Source: Verrucomicrobiia bacterium (GTDB taxonomy: Bacteria > Verrucomicrobiota > Verrucomicrobiia > Limisphaerales > JADLHS01). From it: a stretch of DNA of 37,619 nucleotides. The position numbers and the translations under genes were made by a program. Below, in pieces: positions 24,210 to 32,973 of the stretch. The notes beneath the pieces were generated by a model that did no database searches, was not told where the DNA came from, and was given only the letters and a program-made list of their open reading frames with translations. Position 1 is the first letter of the stretch. Each line of letters opens with the position of its first letter. Location: the NCBI GenBank assembly GCA_026125285.1, contig JAHCLO010000049.1:1-37619 (forward strand), written 5' to 3'.

Positions 24210-25937
24210 ATGACGTTCCTGCCCATCGTGGATCGTGAACTGCGCGTCGCGGCGCGGAAGCGCAACACCTTTTGGGTGCGCATCATTGCCGCGCTGGTGG
24301 CCCTGGTGATCGGCGCCGGTTTTCTGACGATGAGCCATGCGCTGGAGTTTGCCACCGCGCATATCGGCGGCGCGCTGTTCGGTGTGTTGACTTGGATGAG
24401 TCTCGCGGCGGCTTTGTCCGCGGGGTTGTTTTTCACCTCGGATTGCTTGAGCGAAGAGAAGCGCGAGGGCACGTTGGGATTCCTCTTTCTGACGGACTTG
24501 CGCGGGTACGACGTGGTATTGGGCAAGCTGCTGGCCACGTCGTTGCGGGGCTGCTTCGCTTTGTTGGCCATCTTTCCGATTCTCGCGACGACCCTGTTGA
24601 TGGGTGGCGTGACGGGTGCGCAATTCTGGAAGACCTTGCTGGCACTGGTTAACGCGTTGTTTTGTTCACTCGCGGCCGGCTTGTTCGTGTCCGCTCTCAG
24701 TCGCGACTCCCAGAAAGCCCTGAGCGGGACCCTGCTCGTGATGCTCTTGCTGTTGGTAGGCGCACCGCTGGTGGACAACGTGCTCGGCGCCGTCACGGGT
24801 CGCGGCTATCAACCGGTCCTTAGTTTGGCGAGTCCGGGTTACGTTTTTGTGCAGGCGGGCCGCTGGGCGGGCAACTTATATTGGTCCAGCCTCGCGGTGA
24901 GTCAGGCGGGGGCGTGGACGTTGCTTGGCCTGACCTGCATGTTGATCCCACGAACCTGGCAGCAAGGCCGTGCCAAGCACAGCGGCACGCCGGGCGGCTG
25001 GGCTTACGCGTGGCGCTTCGGAAGCGCCAAACGCCGGGCGGCGCTGCGGCAGAAACTGCTGAACCGGCATCCGCTCCTGTGGCTGGCGGGTCGCGAGCGT
25101 TGGCAGGCCGCGGTGGTCTGGGCCGTGAGCTTGCTGACTGCGGGCGGTTTCCTTGCGCTGCTGCTGGCGGACACGCCTTCCGCACTGTGGCTGTTTTGGA
25201 GTTACCTGGGCGGTGCGTTGACGATCTTGTTTTATCTGGCGGCGGCTTCGCAGGCTGGCCGATTCCTGGTGGACGCGCGTCACAGCGGCTTGCTGGAACT
25301 GTTGCTCGCCGCGCCCTTGAACGACCGTGAAATCGTGCAGGGCCAGTGGCGCGCTTTGGTGCGGATGTTCGCCGCGCCGGTGACGGTGTTTCTCGGCGTA
25401 CAACTCGCCGCTGCGCTGCTCGCTTATCACGCCACGTGGGGCGCCCTGGCGGCAATGGGCGATGCCGGCCCCGGCGTGGCGGCGGCACTGATTGCTACGC
25501 TGGGCAACACGCTCGTGATCGCGGCCAACCTCATTGCGCTGGCCTGGTTTGGCATGTGGATGGGGCTGACTTCGCGCAGCGCCAATTTCGCCACGTTGAA
25601 GGCCTTGTTGTTCGTACAGGTCATTCCCTGGTTGGTCATTCAGTTCGCTTCGGCCATGATCATTCCATTGCTGATCATGCCCGCGTTGCTGAAGAGCGCG
25701 ATCGGCTCCGGCACGCCCAACAGCGTTGCCGGCGGGATGGCTTGGTTTCCGATTCTGTTCACCGCCGTCACGGTCGTTCTTGCGCTCGGCAAGGACGTGT
25801 TTTTCATTCTTCTGGCCCGCAAGCAGTTGTTTGGCAACTTCCGCGAACTGGCCGTGCGCGCGGTGATGCCGGTCAAACTGGCCATCCCGCCACCGGCCCC
25901 GCCACGGCTGGCGGCGCCACCGACTTGCGCCCTTTGA
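24210..25937 (+). CDS. ABC-2 type permease, first of two paralogues
   Basis: The start at 24210 (MTFLPIVDRELRVAARKRNTFW) is preferred over a GTG ten codons earlier because the next gene begins with the same sequence pattern (MRFLPIVERELRLAARRPGTYW). The 575-residue protein has about eleven hydrophobic spans. It carries the cytoplasmic-loop segment CLSEEKREGTLGFLFLTDLRGYDVVLGKLLA, a hallmark of ABC-2 permeases in this phylum, and a second related segment (DARHSGLLELLLAAPLNDREIVQGQW) in the C-terminal half, suggesting internal duplication of a six-span unit. It ends 10 bp before the second permease gene. Confidence 0.88.
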   Translation: MTFLPIVDRELRVAARKRNTFWVRIIAALVALVIGAGFLTMSHALEFATAHIGGALFGVLTWMSLAAALSAGLFFTSDCLSEEKREGTLGFLFLTDLRGYDVVLGKLLATSLRGCFALLAIFPILATTLLMGGVTGAQFWKTLLALVNALFCSLAAGLFVSALSRDSQKALSGTLLVMLLLLVGAPLVDNVLGAVTGRGYQPVLSLASPGYVFVQAGRWAGNLYWSSLAVSQAGAWTLLGLTCMLIPRTWQQGRAKHSGTPGGWAYAWRFGSAKRRAALRQKLLNRHPLLWLAGRERWQAAVVWAVSLLTAGGFLALLLADTPSALWLFWSYLGGALTILFYLAAASQAGRFLVDARHSGLLELLLAAPLNDREIVQGQWRALVRMFAAPVTVFLGVQLAAALLAYHATWGALAAMGDAGPGVAAALIATLGNTLVIAANLIALAWFGMWMGLTSRSANFATLKALLFVQVIPWLVIQFASAMIIPLLIMPALLKSAIGSGTPNSVAGGMAWFPILFTAVTVVLALGKDVFFILLARKQLFGNFRELAVRAVMPVKLAIPPPAPPRLAAPPTCAL

Positions 25938-25947
25938 GTGCGACGCC

Positions 25948-27585
25948 ATGAGATTCCTACCCATCGTTGAACGGGAACTGCGGCTGGCGGCGCGTCGGCC
26001 CGGCACGTACTGGCTGCGCTCGGGCATTGCGCTGGGGGTGATCGTGGCGTCCGCCTGGGTCTTTCTAATGTTGCTGCGTGAACCACCCCGCGAGGTGGGG
26101 CAAATCATCTTTCTCGTGTTGACCGCCGCGCTGCTGATCTATTGCTGGCTGGCCGGCGTGCGCGCGACCGCCGATTGTCTCAGCGAAGAGAAGCGCGAGG
26201 GGACGCTGGGTTTGTTGTTTCTCACCGACCTCAAGGGTTACGACGTGGTGCTCGGCAAGCTCGTGGCCAATTCGCTCAACGCTTTCTATGGCGTGCTGGC
26301 GGTGGTGCCGGTGCTCGGTATTCCGCTGTTGCTGGGAGGCGTGACGGTGGGCGAGTTTGGCCGCGTGGCGGCGGTATTGGTGAACACCTTGTTCTTGTCG
26401 TTGTGTGTGGGAATGTTCGCCTCGGCTGTGAGCCGGACGACGCAGAGGGCGGTCGGGAGCGCGCTGGGCATCTTGCTCTTCTTCACTGCGGGCACGCCCG
26501 CGCTAGGCGCGTGGCTCTCCTGGATTGCCCAAGCGCCGGAACTCGCGCCGTGGTTTCTCCGTCCCTCCCCGGTGACCGCCTACCTCGCGGCGCTGGATCG
26601 CGCGTTTTCCGCGAGGCCAGAGGCGTTCTACTGGTCTTTCGCCATGATCCACACGGTGGCCTGGCTCCTATTGTTGCTGGCCAGTCTGGTGGCCCCGCGC
26701 GCCTGGCAGGATCGTCCGGCCGGGGCGCAAGGCGTGCGCTGGCGCGAACGCTGGCACGTGTGGTGGCACGGCAATGCGGCAGAGCGAGCCGCGTTTCGCC
26801 AACAACTTCTGAACCGGAATCCCTTCTTCTGGCTGGCCGCGCGTCCGCGCCTCAAGCCGCTGTGGACTTGGAGCTTCCTGGGCCTGGTGGGTTGCGCGTG
26901 GATTTGGGGCATTCTCCGCTATCAATCGGATTGGTTCAGCGAGACCATCTATGCCGCCACGGCGTTGCTGTTGAACACCGTCCTCAAGGGTTCGCTGGCC
27001 TCGGAGGCGGGGCGGCAGTTGAGCGATGACCGGCGCATGGGCGCGTTGGAACTGCTGCTCTCCACGCCCCTCCGCGTAACGGATATTCTGCGCGGCCAGC
27101 GACTCGCATTGCAGCGCCAGTTCCTGGGACCGGTGCTCGTGGTGCTGGGGGCGGAGGTCCTCATGTTGATGGCGGGAGCGAGCCACTGGACCACGGGCGG
27201 GGATCGTCCGTTGTGGCTTTGGCTGGGACTGGCCGTGATTATCATGCTGGTGGCGGACCTGGTTGCGCTCTACTGGGTGGGCATGTGGATGGGGCTGGCT
27301 TCACAAAATCCGCGCCGGGCGTTCAGCGGCGCGACCACCCGGATTCTCGTCCTGCCGTGGATGGCGTTTGCCTTGTTTCTCATGCTCGTGGCGCTGGCGC
27401 CGTCCGAACTGCAAGCCAAACTCGATTGGGGTCATTTCATCGCCGTGTGGTTCGGGCTGGGCTTGGCGGCGGACATCGGCTTCGGCGTCTGGGCGCGACA
27501 CCGCCTCCTCCGCGACTTCCGGCTGGTGGCCACGCAACGCTTCGAGCCGCGACTGCCCTGGTGGAAACGGCTTCTGGGTGGATAA
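25948..27585 (+). CDS. ABC-2 type permease, second of two paralogues
   Basis: A 545-residue protein paralogous to the preceding permease along its length: N-terminal MRFLPIVERELRLAARRP, loop CLSEEKREGTLGLLFLTDLKGYDVVLGKLVA, and C-terminal DDRRMGALELLLSTPLRVTDILRGQ. About eleven hydrophobic spans. The pair, with one ATPase gene, suggests a heterodimeric exporter. It is the last gene of this rightward run; aroC converges on it after 84 bp. The direction of transport and substrate cannot be told from sequence. Confidence 0.88.
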   Translation: MRFLPIVERELRLAARRPGTYWLRSGIALGVIVASAWVFLMLLREPPREVGQIIFLVLTAALLIYCWLAGVRATADCLSEEKREGTLGLLFLTDLKGYDVVLGKLVANSLNAFYGVLAVVPVLGIPLLLGGVTVGEFGRVAAVLVNTLFLSLCVGMFASAVSRTTQRAVGSALGILLFFTAGTPALGAWLSWIAQAPELAPWFLRPSPVTAYLAALDRAFSARPEAFYWSFAMIHTVAWLLLLLASLVAPRAWQDRPAGAQGVRWRERWHVWWHGNAAERAAFRQQLLNRNPFFWLAARPRLKPLWTWSFLGLVGCAWIWGILRYQSDWFSETIYAATALLLNTVLKGSLASEAGRQLSDDRRMGALELLLSTPLRVTDILRGQRLALQRQFLGPVLVVLGAEVLMLMAGASHWTTGGDRPLWLWLGLAVIIMLVADLVALYWVGMWMGLASQNPRRAFSGATTRILVLPWMAFALFLMLVALAPSELQAKLDWGHFIAVWFGLGLAADIGFGVWARHRLLRDFRLVATQRFEPRLPWWKRLLGG

Positions 27586-27669
27586 GCCATCTGGTCGGAC
27601 GCAACTGTAACCCCAATCCTTTGGTGGTTGGAGCGCTCAACTTCAAATGATTCGTGTCCCGGCCTCCGT

Positions 27670-28764
27670 TCACGCGGCCGTAACCTGTTCGCATTGGGCT
27701 TTGTGTCGCAGGGCATGGTCCACCAGCACCAAGGCCGCCATCGCCTCCACCATCGGCACGGCGCGCGGCAACACACAGGGATCATGACGGCCCCGGCCCG
27801 TGAGGGTGGTATTGTGCAATTCCTCATCCACGGTGTCCTGCGAATGCATGACGGTGGCCACGGGCTTGAAAGCTACGCGAAAGAAGATCGGCTGACCGTT
27901 GGAAATGCCGCCCTGCACCCCGCCAGAGTAATTCGTGGTGGTATAGACCCGGCCGCGGCGGGCGCGGAAAGGATCGTTGTGCTGCCGGCCCGTCATCTGC
28001 ACGCCGCCAAAGCCGGAGCCGATTTCAAACGCCTTGGAGGCAGGCAGGCTCAACATGGCCTTGCCCAGGTCGGCTTCCAGACGGTCGAACACCGGCTCGC
28101 CCCAACCCGGCGGCACTCCACGGGCCACGCCCTCGACAATGCCGCCCACCGTGTCGCCCGCCCGGCGCATCTTTTCGATGAGCCGGATCATCTTCTCCGC
28201 CGCGACGGGGTCGGGGCAGCGGGTGATGCTGCTTTCGACTTCGTTGAAGCGGACCTTGTCGGGGTTCACGTTGGCGACGATGCGTTGGACTTGCTTCACG
28301 TAGGCCAGCGTTTCCACGCCGAATTGCTCGCGCAGAATTTTCCTGGCAATCGCGCCGGCGGCCACGCGCCCGATGGTTTCTCGCGCGCTGGTGCGTCCGC
28401 CACCCGGCCAGGCGCGAATGCCGAATTTGGCGAAGTAGGTGTAGTCCGCGTGGGACGGGCGGAATTTCTTTTCCATTTCGGAATACGCCTCCGGCCGCGC
28501 GTCCTGATTCTTCACCCAAAGACATATTGGCGTGCCCAGCGTCCGGCCATTGAACGTGCCGGACAGGATTTGGACGGTGTCGCTTTCCTTGCGCGGGGAG
28601 ACAATGCGCGATTGCCCGGGACGGCGCCGATCCAGATCGGGTTGAATGTCGGCCTCTGACAGCGCAAGACGCGGCGGACAGCCGTCCACGACAACGCCCA
28701 CGCCGCCGCCGTGAGATTCGCCCCAGGTGGTGATGCGGAACAAATGACCGAAGGAATTCGCCAT
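27670..28764 (-). CDS. aroC: Chorismate synthase
   Basis: The start is set at 28764 (MANSFGHLFRITTWGESHGGG), giving 364 residues, the usual length; the frame is open to 28905 but without similarity. Signatures present are WGESHG at the N-terminus, RRRPGQSRIVSPRKESDTVQILSG, GGGRTSARETIGRVAAGAIA, GDTVGGIVEG, and ISNGQPIFFRVAFKPV toward the C-terminus with a GRHDPCVLPRAVPMVEAM ending. The enzyme uses reduced FMN to convert 5-enolpyruvylshikimate-3-phosphate to chorismate, the last common step of aromatic amino acid synthesis. It stands alone among genes of other functions, transcribed away from the sialidase gene cluster. Confidence 0.97.
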   Translation of the reverse strand: MANSFGHLFRITTWGESHGGGVGVVVDGCPPRLALSEADIQPDLDRRRPGQSRIVSPRKESDTVQILSGTFNGRTLGTPICLWVKNQDARPEAYSEMEKKFRPSHADYTYFAKFGIRAWPGGGRTSARETIGRVAAGAIARKILREQFGVETLAYVKQVQRIVANVNPDKVRFNEVESSITRCPDPVAAEKMIRLIEKMRRAGDTVGGIVEGVARGVPPGWGEPVFDRLEADLGKAMLSLPASKAFEIGSGFGGVQMTGRQHNDPFRARRGRVYTTTNYSGGVQGGISNGQPIFFRVAFKPVATVMHSQDTVDEELHNTTLTGRGRHDPCVLPRAVPMVEAMAALVLVDHALRHKAQCEQVTAA

Positions 28765-28993
28765 GCCGGGATTGTGCGGGAAAGGCGCGGCGGGGTCAAA
28801 CGCAGGGTGGTTCGCACGGGCCACCCGGATCGTCAATGACTCATCCGTGGATTGACAAGCCAAGCAGTTCGAATCCAAGATGCCGCAGGTCGAACCCGAA
28901 TTCATTCATGCACCCATCGCAACCCAGGCAAATGTTTGTGGACTCCTGCGTACTGTTCCAATCGCGGGCCAGATGGGGAATCTGAGAAGACCA

Positions 28994-30283
28994 ATGAAGC
29001 ATATTCCACCAGCATTGTTGTCCAAGTCAGTCAGGCTTCCTCGGCGTGGACTGAGTGGTTGGCTATTGACTCTTGGATCGGTCATGGCCGTTGCGATTTC
29101 AGCCATCGCGGCCCCCCCGGGAGTGGTGATTGATTACAGCCCCAAGTCCTCGGGGCTTTACATCGGTTCGCCGAGTCTCACGGTGCTGCCCAATGGGGAT
29201 TACGTTGCTTCGCACGATTTCTTCGGGCCGAAGAGCAACGAGCACGAATGTCCCACCGTGGCGGTGTTTCGATCCACTGACTGCGGGGCGACTTGGCAGG
29301 AACTGACGCGGTTGAAATGTCTCTTCTGGGCGAACCTCTTCACGCATCACGGCGCGGCGTACCTCATGGGAACGGACAAGCATCACGGGCGTATCGTGAT
29401 TCGCCGCTCGACCGATGGCGGTGTGACTTGGACCGAACCGCGCGATGCCGCGAACGGATTGCTTACCGCGCGGGCCGAGTATCACACCGCGCCGATGCCG
29501 GTAGTGGAGCACAACGGCCGGCTCTGGCGTGCGTTCGAGGATGCGTCCGGCGGGAACAAGTGGGGCGAACGCTACGGTGCTGGCATGTTGTCCATTCCGG
29601 TGGATGCGGACTTGCTGAACGCCGCCAACTGGACGTTCAGCAATTTCCTGTTCCGCGATGCCGCCTGGCTCAACGGCGATTTCCGCGCCTGGCTGGAAGG
29701 CAACGCGGTCGTCACCCGCGACGGACGCATAGTGAACATTTTGCGCGTGGACACGCCGGGTTGCCCGGAGAAGGCGGCGATTGTCAATGTGAGTGCCGAT
29801 GGGAAAACATCCTCCTTTGACCCGGAGCGGGGGTTCATTGATTTCCCCGGTGGCGCGAAGAAATTCACCATCCGTTTTGACAAGCCGAGCGACCTCTATT
29901 GGTCGCTGGCGACGATTGTGCCGGAGCGGCATCAGAGCGGCGGACGGCCCGGCGGCATCCGCAATACGTTGGCCCTGGTGGCTTCGCCCGATCTGCGCCA
30001 GTGGACCACCCGCTGCGTTCTCCGATATCACCCGGATGTTGCGAAACATGGCTTTCAGTATTCCGACTGGCATTTCGACGGTGACGATCTCATCGCCGTG
30101 GTGCGCACGGCCTTCGACGATGCGGAAGGCGGTGCGCGGAACAATCACGATGCGAACTTCCTGACGTTCCATCGCTGGAAGAACTTTCGGGCGTTGACGA
30201 TGGCGGATTCAGTGCCCATGCCGGAGGCGAATCCGCCAGCCGCCAATCAGCCCGGCGCAACTCAAACCCAAGCACAGCCATGA
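28994..30283 (+). CDS. Exported sialidase-like BNR-repeat protein 1
   Basis: The start at 28994 (MKHIPPALLSKSVRLPRRGL) has a GAGAAG sequence a few bases upstream and leads into a signal or anchor segment (GWLLTLGSVMAVAISAIAAPP). Longer starts at 28880 or 28973 are possible but add unrelated residues. The 429-residue product has Asp-box-like repeats (FRSTDCGATWQELT, IRRSTDGGVTWTEP) and a six-bladed beta-propeller pattern of the exo-alpha-sialidase/BNR superfamily. The catalytic Tyr/Glu and arginine triad was not confirmed, so the enzyme class (sialidase or another exo-glycosidase) is open. Its stop overlaps the next start by ATGA, tying it to the aldolase gene. Confidence 0.82.
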   Translation: MKHIPPALLSKSVRLPRRGLSGWLLTLGSVMAVAISAIAAPPGVVIDYSPKSSGLYIGSPSLTVLPNGDYVASHDFFGPKSNEHECPTVAVFRSTDCGATWQELTRLKCLFWANLFTHHGAAYLMGTDKHHGRIVIRRSTDGGVTWTEPRDAANGLLTARAEYHTAPMPVVEHNGRLWRAFEDASGGNKWGERYGAGMLSIPVDADLLNAANWTFSNFLFRDAAWLNGDFRAWLEGNAVVTRDGRIVNILRVDTPGCPEKAAIVNVSADGKTSSFDPERGFIDFPGGAKKFTIRFDKPSDLYWSLATIVPERHQSGGRPGGIRNTLALVASPDLRQWTTRCVLRYHPDVAKHGFQYSDWHFDGDDLIAVVRTAFDDAEGGARNNHDANFLTFHRWKNFRALTMADSVPMPEANPPAANQPGATQTQAQP

Positions 30284-31251
30284 GCACCGCGAGTTCCCTC
30301 CCTACACAACCTTCACCCTTGGTGCCGTCACCACGAACCCACACCCTGCCACGCCCGTTGCGGGGGATTGTCCCCCCTATGATCACGCCCTTGCGGGGTC
30401 GTGACGATCTGGACGTGGCTGGGTTGGAGCGGCTGATTGAGCACATCCTCGCCGGCGGCGTTCATGGCCTTTTCATTCTGGGCACCAGCGGGGAGGCGCC
30501 GAGTCTGAGCTACCGGCTTCGGCGTGAGTTGATTGACCGCGCCTGCCGTCAGGTGAAGCAGCGCGTGCCCGTGTTGGTCGGGATTACGGATACGTCGTTG
30601 GTGGAATTGTTGGGTCTGGCCCGGCACGCGGCGGAGGCGGGCGCCTCAGCGCTGGTGCTGTCGGCGCCGTATTACTTTCCGGCGGGCCAACCGGAGTTGC
30701 TGGAATATCTGGAACACCTGCTGCCTGAACTGCCGCTGCCGCTGTTTCTCTACAACATGCCGCAGATGACCAAGGTGTCGTTTGCGCCGGAGACGCTGCG
30801 GGGTGTGCTCGAGCGCGAGCAGGTGGTGGGCGTGAAGGACAGTTCAGGCGACCTTGGTTATTTTGACCAGTTGCTGGCGATGAAGCGCGAGCGGCCGGAT
30901 TGGTCCGTGCTGGTGGGCCCGGAAGAGTTGCTCGCCGAAACGATGCGGCGCGGTGGGGACGGCGGGGTGAACGGCGGGGCGAATTATCATCCACGGCTGT
31001 TCGTGGAACTGTTTGACGCCGTGGCGCGGGGGGACGGCGCACGGACGAACGAACTCCAAAGGCAGTTACTCGGTTTGAGCGGAATTTACGCCGTGGGGCG
31101 GCACGCGTCGTCCGTGGTCAAAGGCATGAAGTGCGCGTGTTCGTTGCTTGGACTGTGTGATGATTTCATGGCGGAACCGTTCCACCGCTTCCGGGAGCCC
31201 GAACGCAGCAAGGTCCGCGGAATTCTGCGCCAGGCGGGGTTGTTGACGTGA
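30280..31251 (+). CDS. DapA/NanA-family class I aldolase (dihydrodipicolinate synthase/N-acetylneuraminate lyase type)
   Basis: A 323-residue protein with an N-terminal extension of about 27 residues before the conserved GIVPPMITPL. The class I aldolase residues are visible: GTSGE at 68-72, the tyrosine in LFLYNMP (Y158) and the Schiff-base lysine in VGVKDSSGD (K186). This superfamily includes N-acetylneuraminate lyase, dihydrodipicolinate synthase and keto-acid sugar aldolases. ATGA overlap with a sialidase-like gene and a sodium symporter further along favour a sugar-acid lyase such as sialate lyase over lysine biosynthesis. Substrate assignment remains inference because the specificity residues were not examined against a structure. 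Confidence 0.88.
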   Translation: MSTASSLPTQPSPLVPSPRTHTLPRPLRGIVPPMITPLRGRDDLDVAGLERLIEHILAGGVHGLFILGTSGEAPSLSYRLRRELIDRACRQVKQRVPVLVGITDTSLVELLGLARHAAEAGASALVLSAPYYFPAGQPELLEYLEHLLPELPLPLFLYNMPQMTKVSFAPETLRGVLEREQVVGVKDSSGDLGYFDQLLAMKRERPDWSVLVGPEELLAETMRRGGDGGVNGGANYHPRLFVELFDAVARGDGARTNELQRQLLGLSGIYAVGRHASSVVKGMKCACSLLGLCDDFMAEPFHRFREPERSKVRGILRQAGLLT

Positions 31252-31313
31252 AAACTCGTGTGGGATGGATGCCATGCTTTGGGATTTTCGACCAACTTCC
31301 TATGAACCTCGAT

Positions 31314-31386
31314 GTAGCGGCGTCTCGGCAGAGCGCCGCCATATCAACTCCAGCCAGTATGCGGCGCTCTGCCGAGCCGCCGCTAC
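31314..31386. repeat. GTAG-footed paired hairpin, intergenic
   Basis: The arms GTAGCGGCGTCTCGGCAGAG (from 31314) and CTCTGCCGAGCCGCCGCTAC (to 31386) are inverted with one mismatch over about 26 bp, separated by about 20 bp. Each arm folds by itself: GCGGCG, CTC, loop GGCA, GAG, CGCCGC, preceded by GTAG. This is the design of a REP pair (BIME). It lies in the 280-bp gap before the DUF3748 gene. Confidence 0.85.
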
Positions 31387-31447
31387 GGTGCATGGTGCCA
31401 ATGCGCGTCCGTTCTCGGAAGTCGAAGCTCCCCAAGAAATGTTTCCC

Positions 31448-31515
31448 GGAGCGCGGACCGCTGAGTCCGCGCGAACCCAGTGTGCAAGGACCACGGACAG
31501 AGCTGTCCTCGCTCC
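31448..31515. repeat. GGAG-footed paired hairpin, intergenic
   Basis: GGAGCGCGGAC (31448) and GTCCTCGCTCC (to 31515) are inverted with one mismatch. Inside, GCGGAC/GTCCGC and GGACAG/CTGTCC form two separate hairpins. Size and layout match the GTAG-footed element 60 bp upstream, but the sequence family is different. Immediately upstream of the DUF3748 gene start. Confidence 0.7.
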
Positions 31516-31531
31516 AGCCCGATGCCGGACT

Positions 31532-32965
31532 ATGGTTGTGTCGGGTGGTTTCAAGATCGTTGGTGTTGTTCGCGCCATGCTGGTCGGCACCGCAATCATT
31601 CTCCATCCGCAATTGACTGTGGCAACCGACACGAATTCCACCACCGGCCTGCCTGGCGCCCAGGAACGCCAAGTCACGCGTGGCCCAGGTGGACGATTGC
31701 TCACCAACACCGGCGTCTGGTCGCCCGACGGCCAATGGATTGTGTATGACACGCGCAGCGACGCAGCCGGTGAAAAGTTCGACGGCTCCACGATTGAAAT
31801 GGTCCACGTCGAAACCGGCGAAGTCCGCGGGCTGTATCGCACAAAGAACGGCGCCCACTGCGGGGTGGTGACCTTTCATCCGCGCGAGCAGAAGGTCGTC
31901 TTCATTCTTGGGCCGGAGAACCCCACGCCGGACTGGCAGTACAATGCCTACCATCGGCAGGGCGTGATCGTGGATACAGCACGGCCCGGGGCGGCCATGA
32001 ATCTTGACGCGCGCGATCTCACGCCACCCTTCACGCCAGGGGCTTTGCGCGGCGGTTCGCATGTGCATGTCTGGGATGCGGCGGGTGATTGGGTGAGTTT
32101 CACCTACGAAGATCACATCCTCGCTCAATTCCAGGAAGCGAGTGCGACCAATGACGTTAATTTGCGCAACCTCGGAGTGAGCGTTCCGTTGCCGGGGGGC
32201 GTGCGGGTGCCCAAGGATCACCCGCGCAACCATGACGGCGAATACTTCACCGTGTTGGCGGCGCGCACCACGCCGAATCCCAAACCCGGCTCGGACCAAA
32301 TCAAGCGCGCGTTCGAAGAGGGGTGGGTGGGTACGAACGGTTATGTCCGCACCGATGGCACGCGGCAGCGGCGGGCGCTGGCTTTCCAAGGAAACGTGGT
32401 TACGACTGATGGTGAGACGATTTCAGAGGTGTTCATCGTTGATCTGCCTGATGAGCTGTCGCAGCCGGGGGAAGGGCCGCTGGCGGGCACGGCAACGCGC
32501 GCGCCATTTCCACCTCAAGGCGTGAAGCAACAGCGGCTCACCTTTACCGCCCACCGCAAGTTTCCCGGCATTCAGGGACCGCGACATTGGCTGCGCGCTT
32601 CGCTGAGTGGGGAGAGCATCGCGTTCCTGATGAAGGATGAAGCAGGCGTGGTGCAACTCTGGACGGTTTCCCCGCGCGGCGGCGTCCCCCGAAAGCTTAC
32701 GCGGAATCAACACGGAATTGCGTCCGCATTTACGTGGAGTCCGGATGGCAGTCTCATTGCGCACGTGATGGACAACAGCGTTTGCGTGACCGAGGCAGCC
32801 ACCGGGCAAACCAGGCGAGTGACCGCGCGCACGGATGACGCGCGCGCGCCGCGCCCCGAGGCTTGTGTTTTTTCGCCCGATGGCCGCAAGATTGCCTTCG
32901 TGCGCCATCTTTCCCAAGCCGGTCTTGCCAGCAATCAAATCTGCATCGTGAGTCTCAAAAACTGA
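31532..32965 (+). CDS. DUF3748 (YidR-like) exported beta-propeller protein
   Basis: The start is set at 31532 (MVVSGGFKIVGVVRAMLVGTAIILHPQL), which gives a plausible signal peptide; 31577 is an alternative. The open frame back to 31265 runs through two palindromic repeats and is not credible as protein. The 477-residue product shows WD40/TolB-like propeller repeats (NTGVWSPDGQWIVYDTRSD, ASAFTWSPDGSLIAHVMDN, EACVFSPDGRKIAFVRH) and the DUF3748 body (GGSHVHVWDAAGDWVSFTYEDHIL). The family includes E. coli YidR, of unknown biochemical function. Placed between two sialidase-like genes, it probably serves the same carbohydrate pathway; this is inference. The next gene starts 8 bp after its stop. Confidence 0.8.
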   Translation: MVVSGGFKIVGVVRAMLVGTAIILHPQLTVATDTNSTTGLPGAQERQVTRGPGGRLLTNTGVWSPDGQWIVYDTRSDAAGEKFDGSTIEMVHVETGEVRGLYRTKNGAHCGVVTFHPREQKVVFILGPENPTPDWQYNAYHRQGVIVDTARPGAAMNLDARDLTPPFTPGALRGGSHVHVWDAAGDWVSFTYEDHILAQFQEASATNDVNLRNLGVSVPLPGGVRVPKDHPRNHDGEYFTVLAARTTPNPKPGSDQIKRAFEEGWVGTNGYVRTDGTRQRRALAFQGNVVTTDGETISEVFIVDLPDELSQPGEGPLAGTATRAPFPPQGVKQQRLTFTAHRKFPGIQGPRHWLRASLSGESIAFLMKDEAGVVQLWTVSPRGGVPRKLTRNQHGIASAFTWSPDGSLIAHVMDNSVCVTEAATGQTRRVTARTDDARAPRPEACVFSPDGRKIAFVRHLSQAGLASNQICIVSLKN

Positions 32966-32973
32966 ATCCCGCC

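Noticed and set aside
24876..26108. Minus-strand open frame of 410 codons opposite the two permeases
   Set aside because: Spans two genes on the other strand and reads as low-complexity antisense sequence.
28852..28880. Possible tRNA T-loop (TTCGAATCC) near 28868
   Set aside because: The flanking bases do not form a T-stem, and no acceptor, D or anticodon arm could be found.
31166..32389. Minus-strand open frame of 407 codons opposite the DUF3748 gene
   Set aside because: Crosses the palindromic repeats and several gene boundaries; no recognisable protein features.
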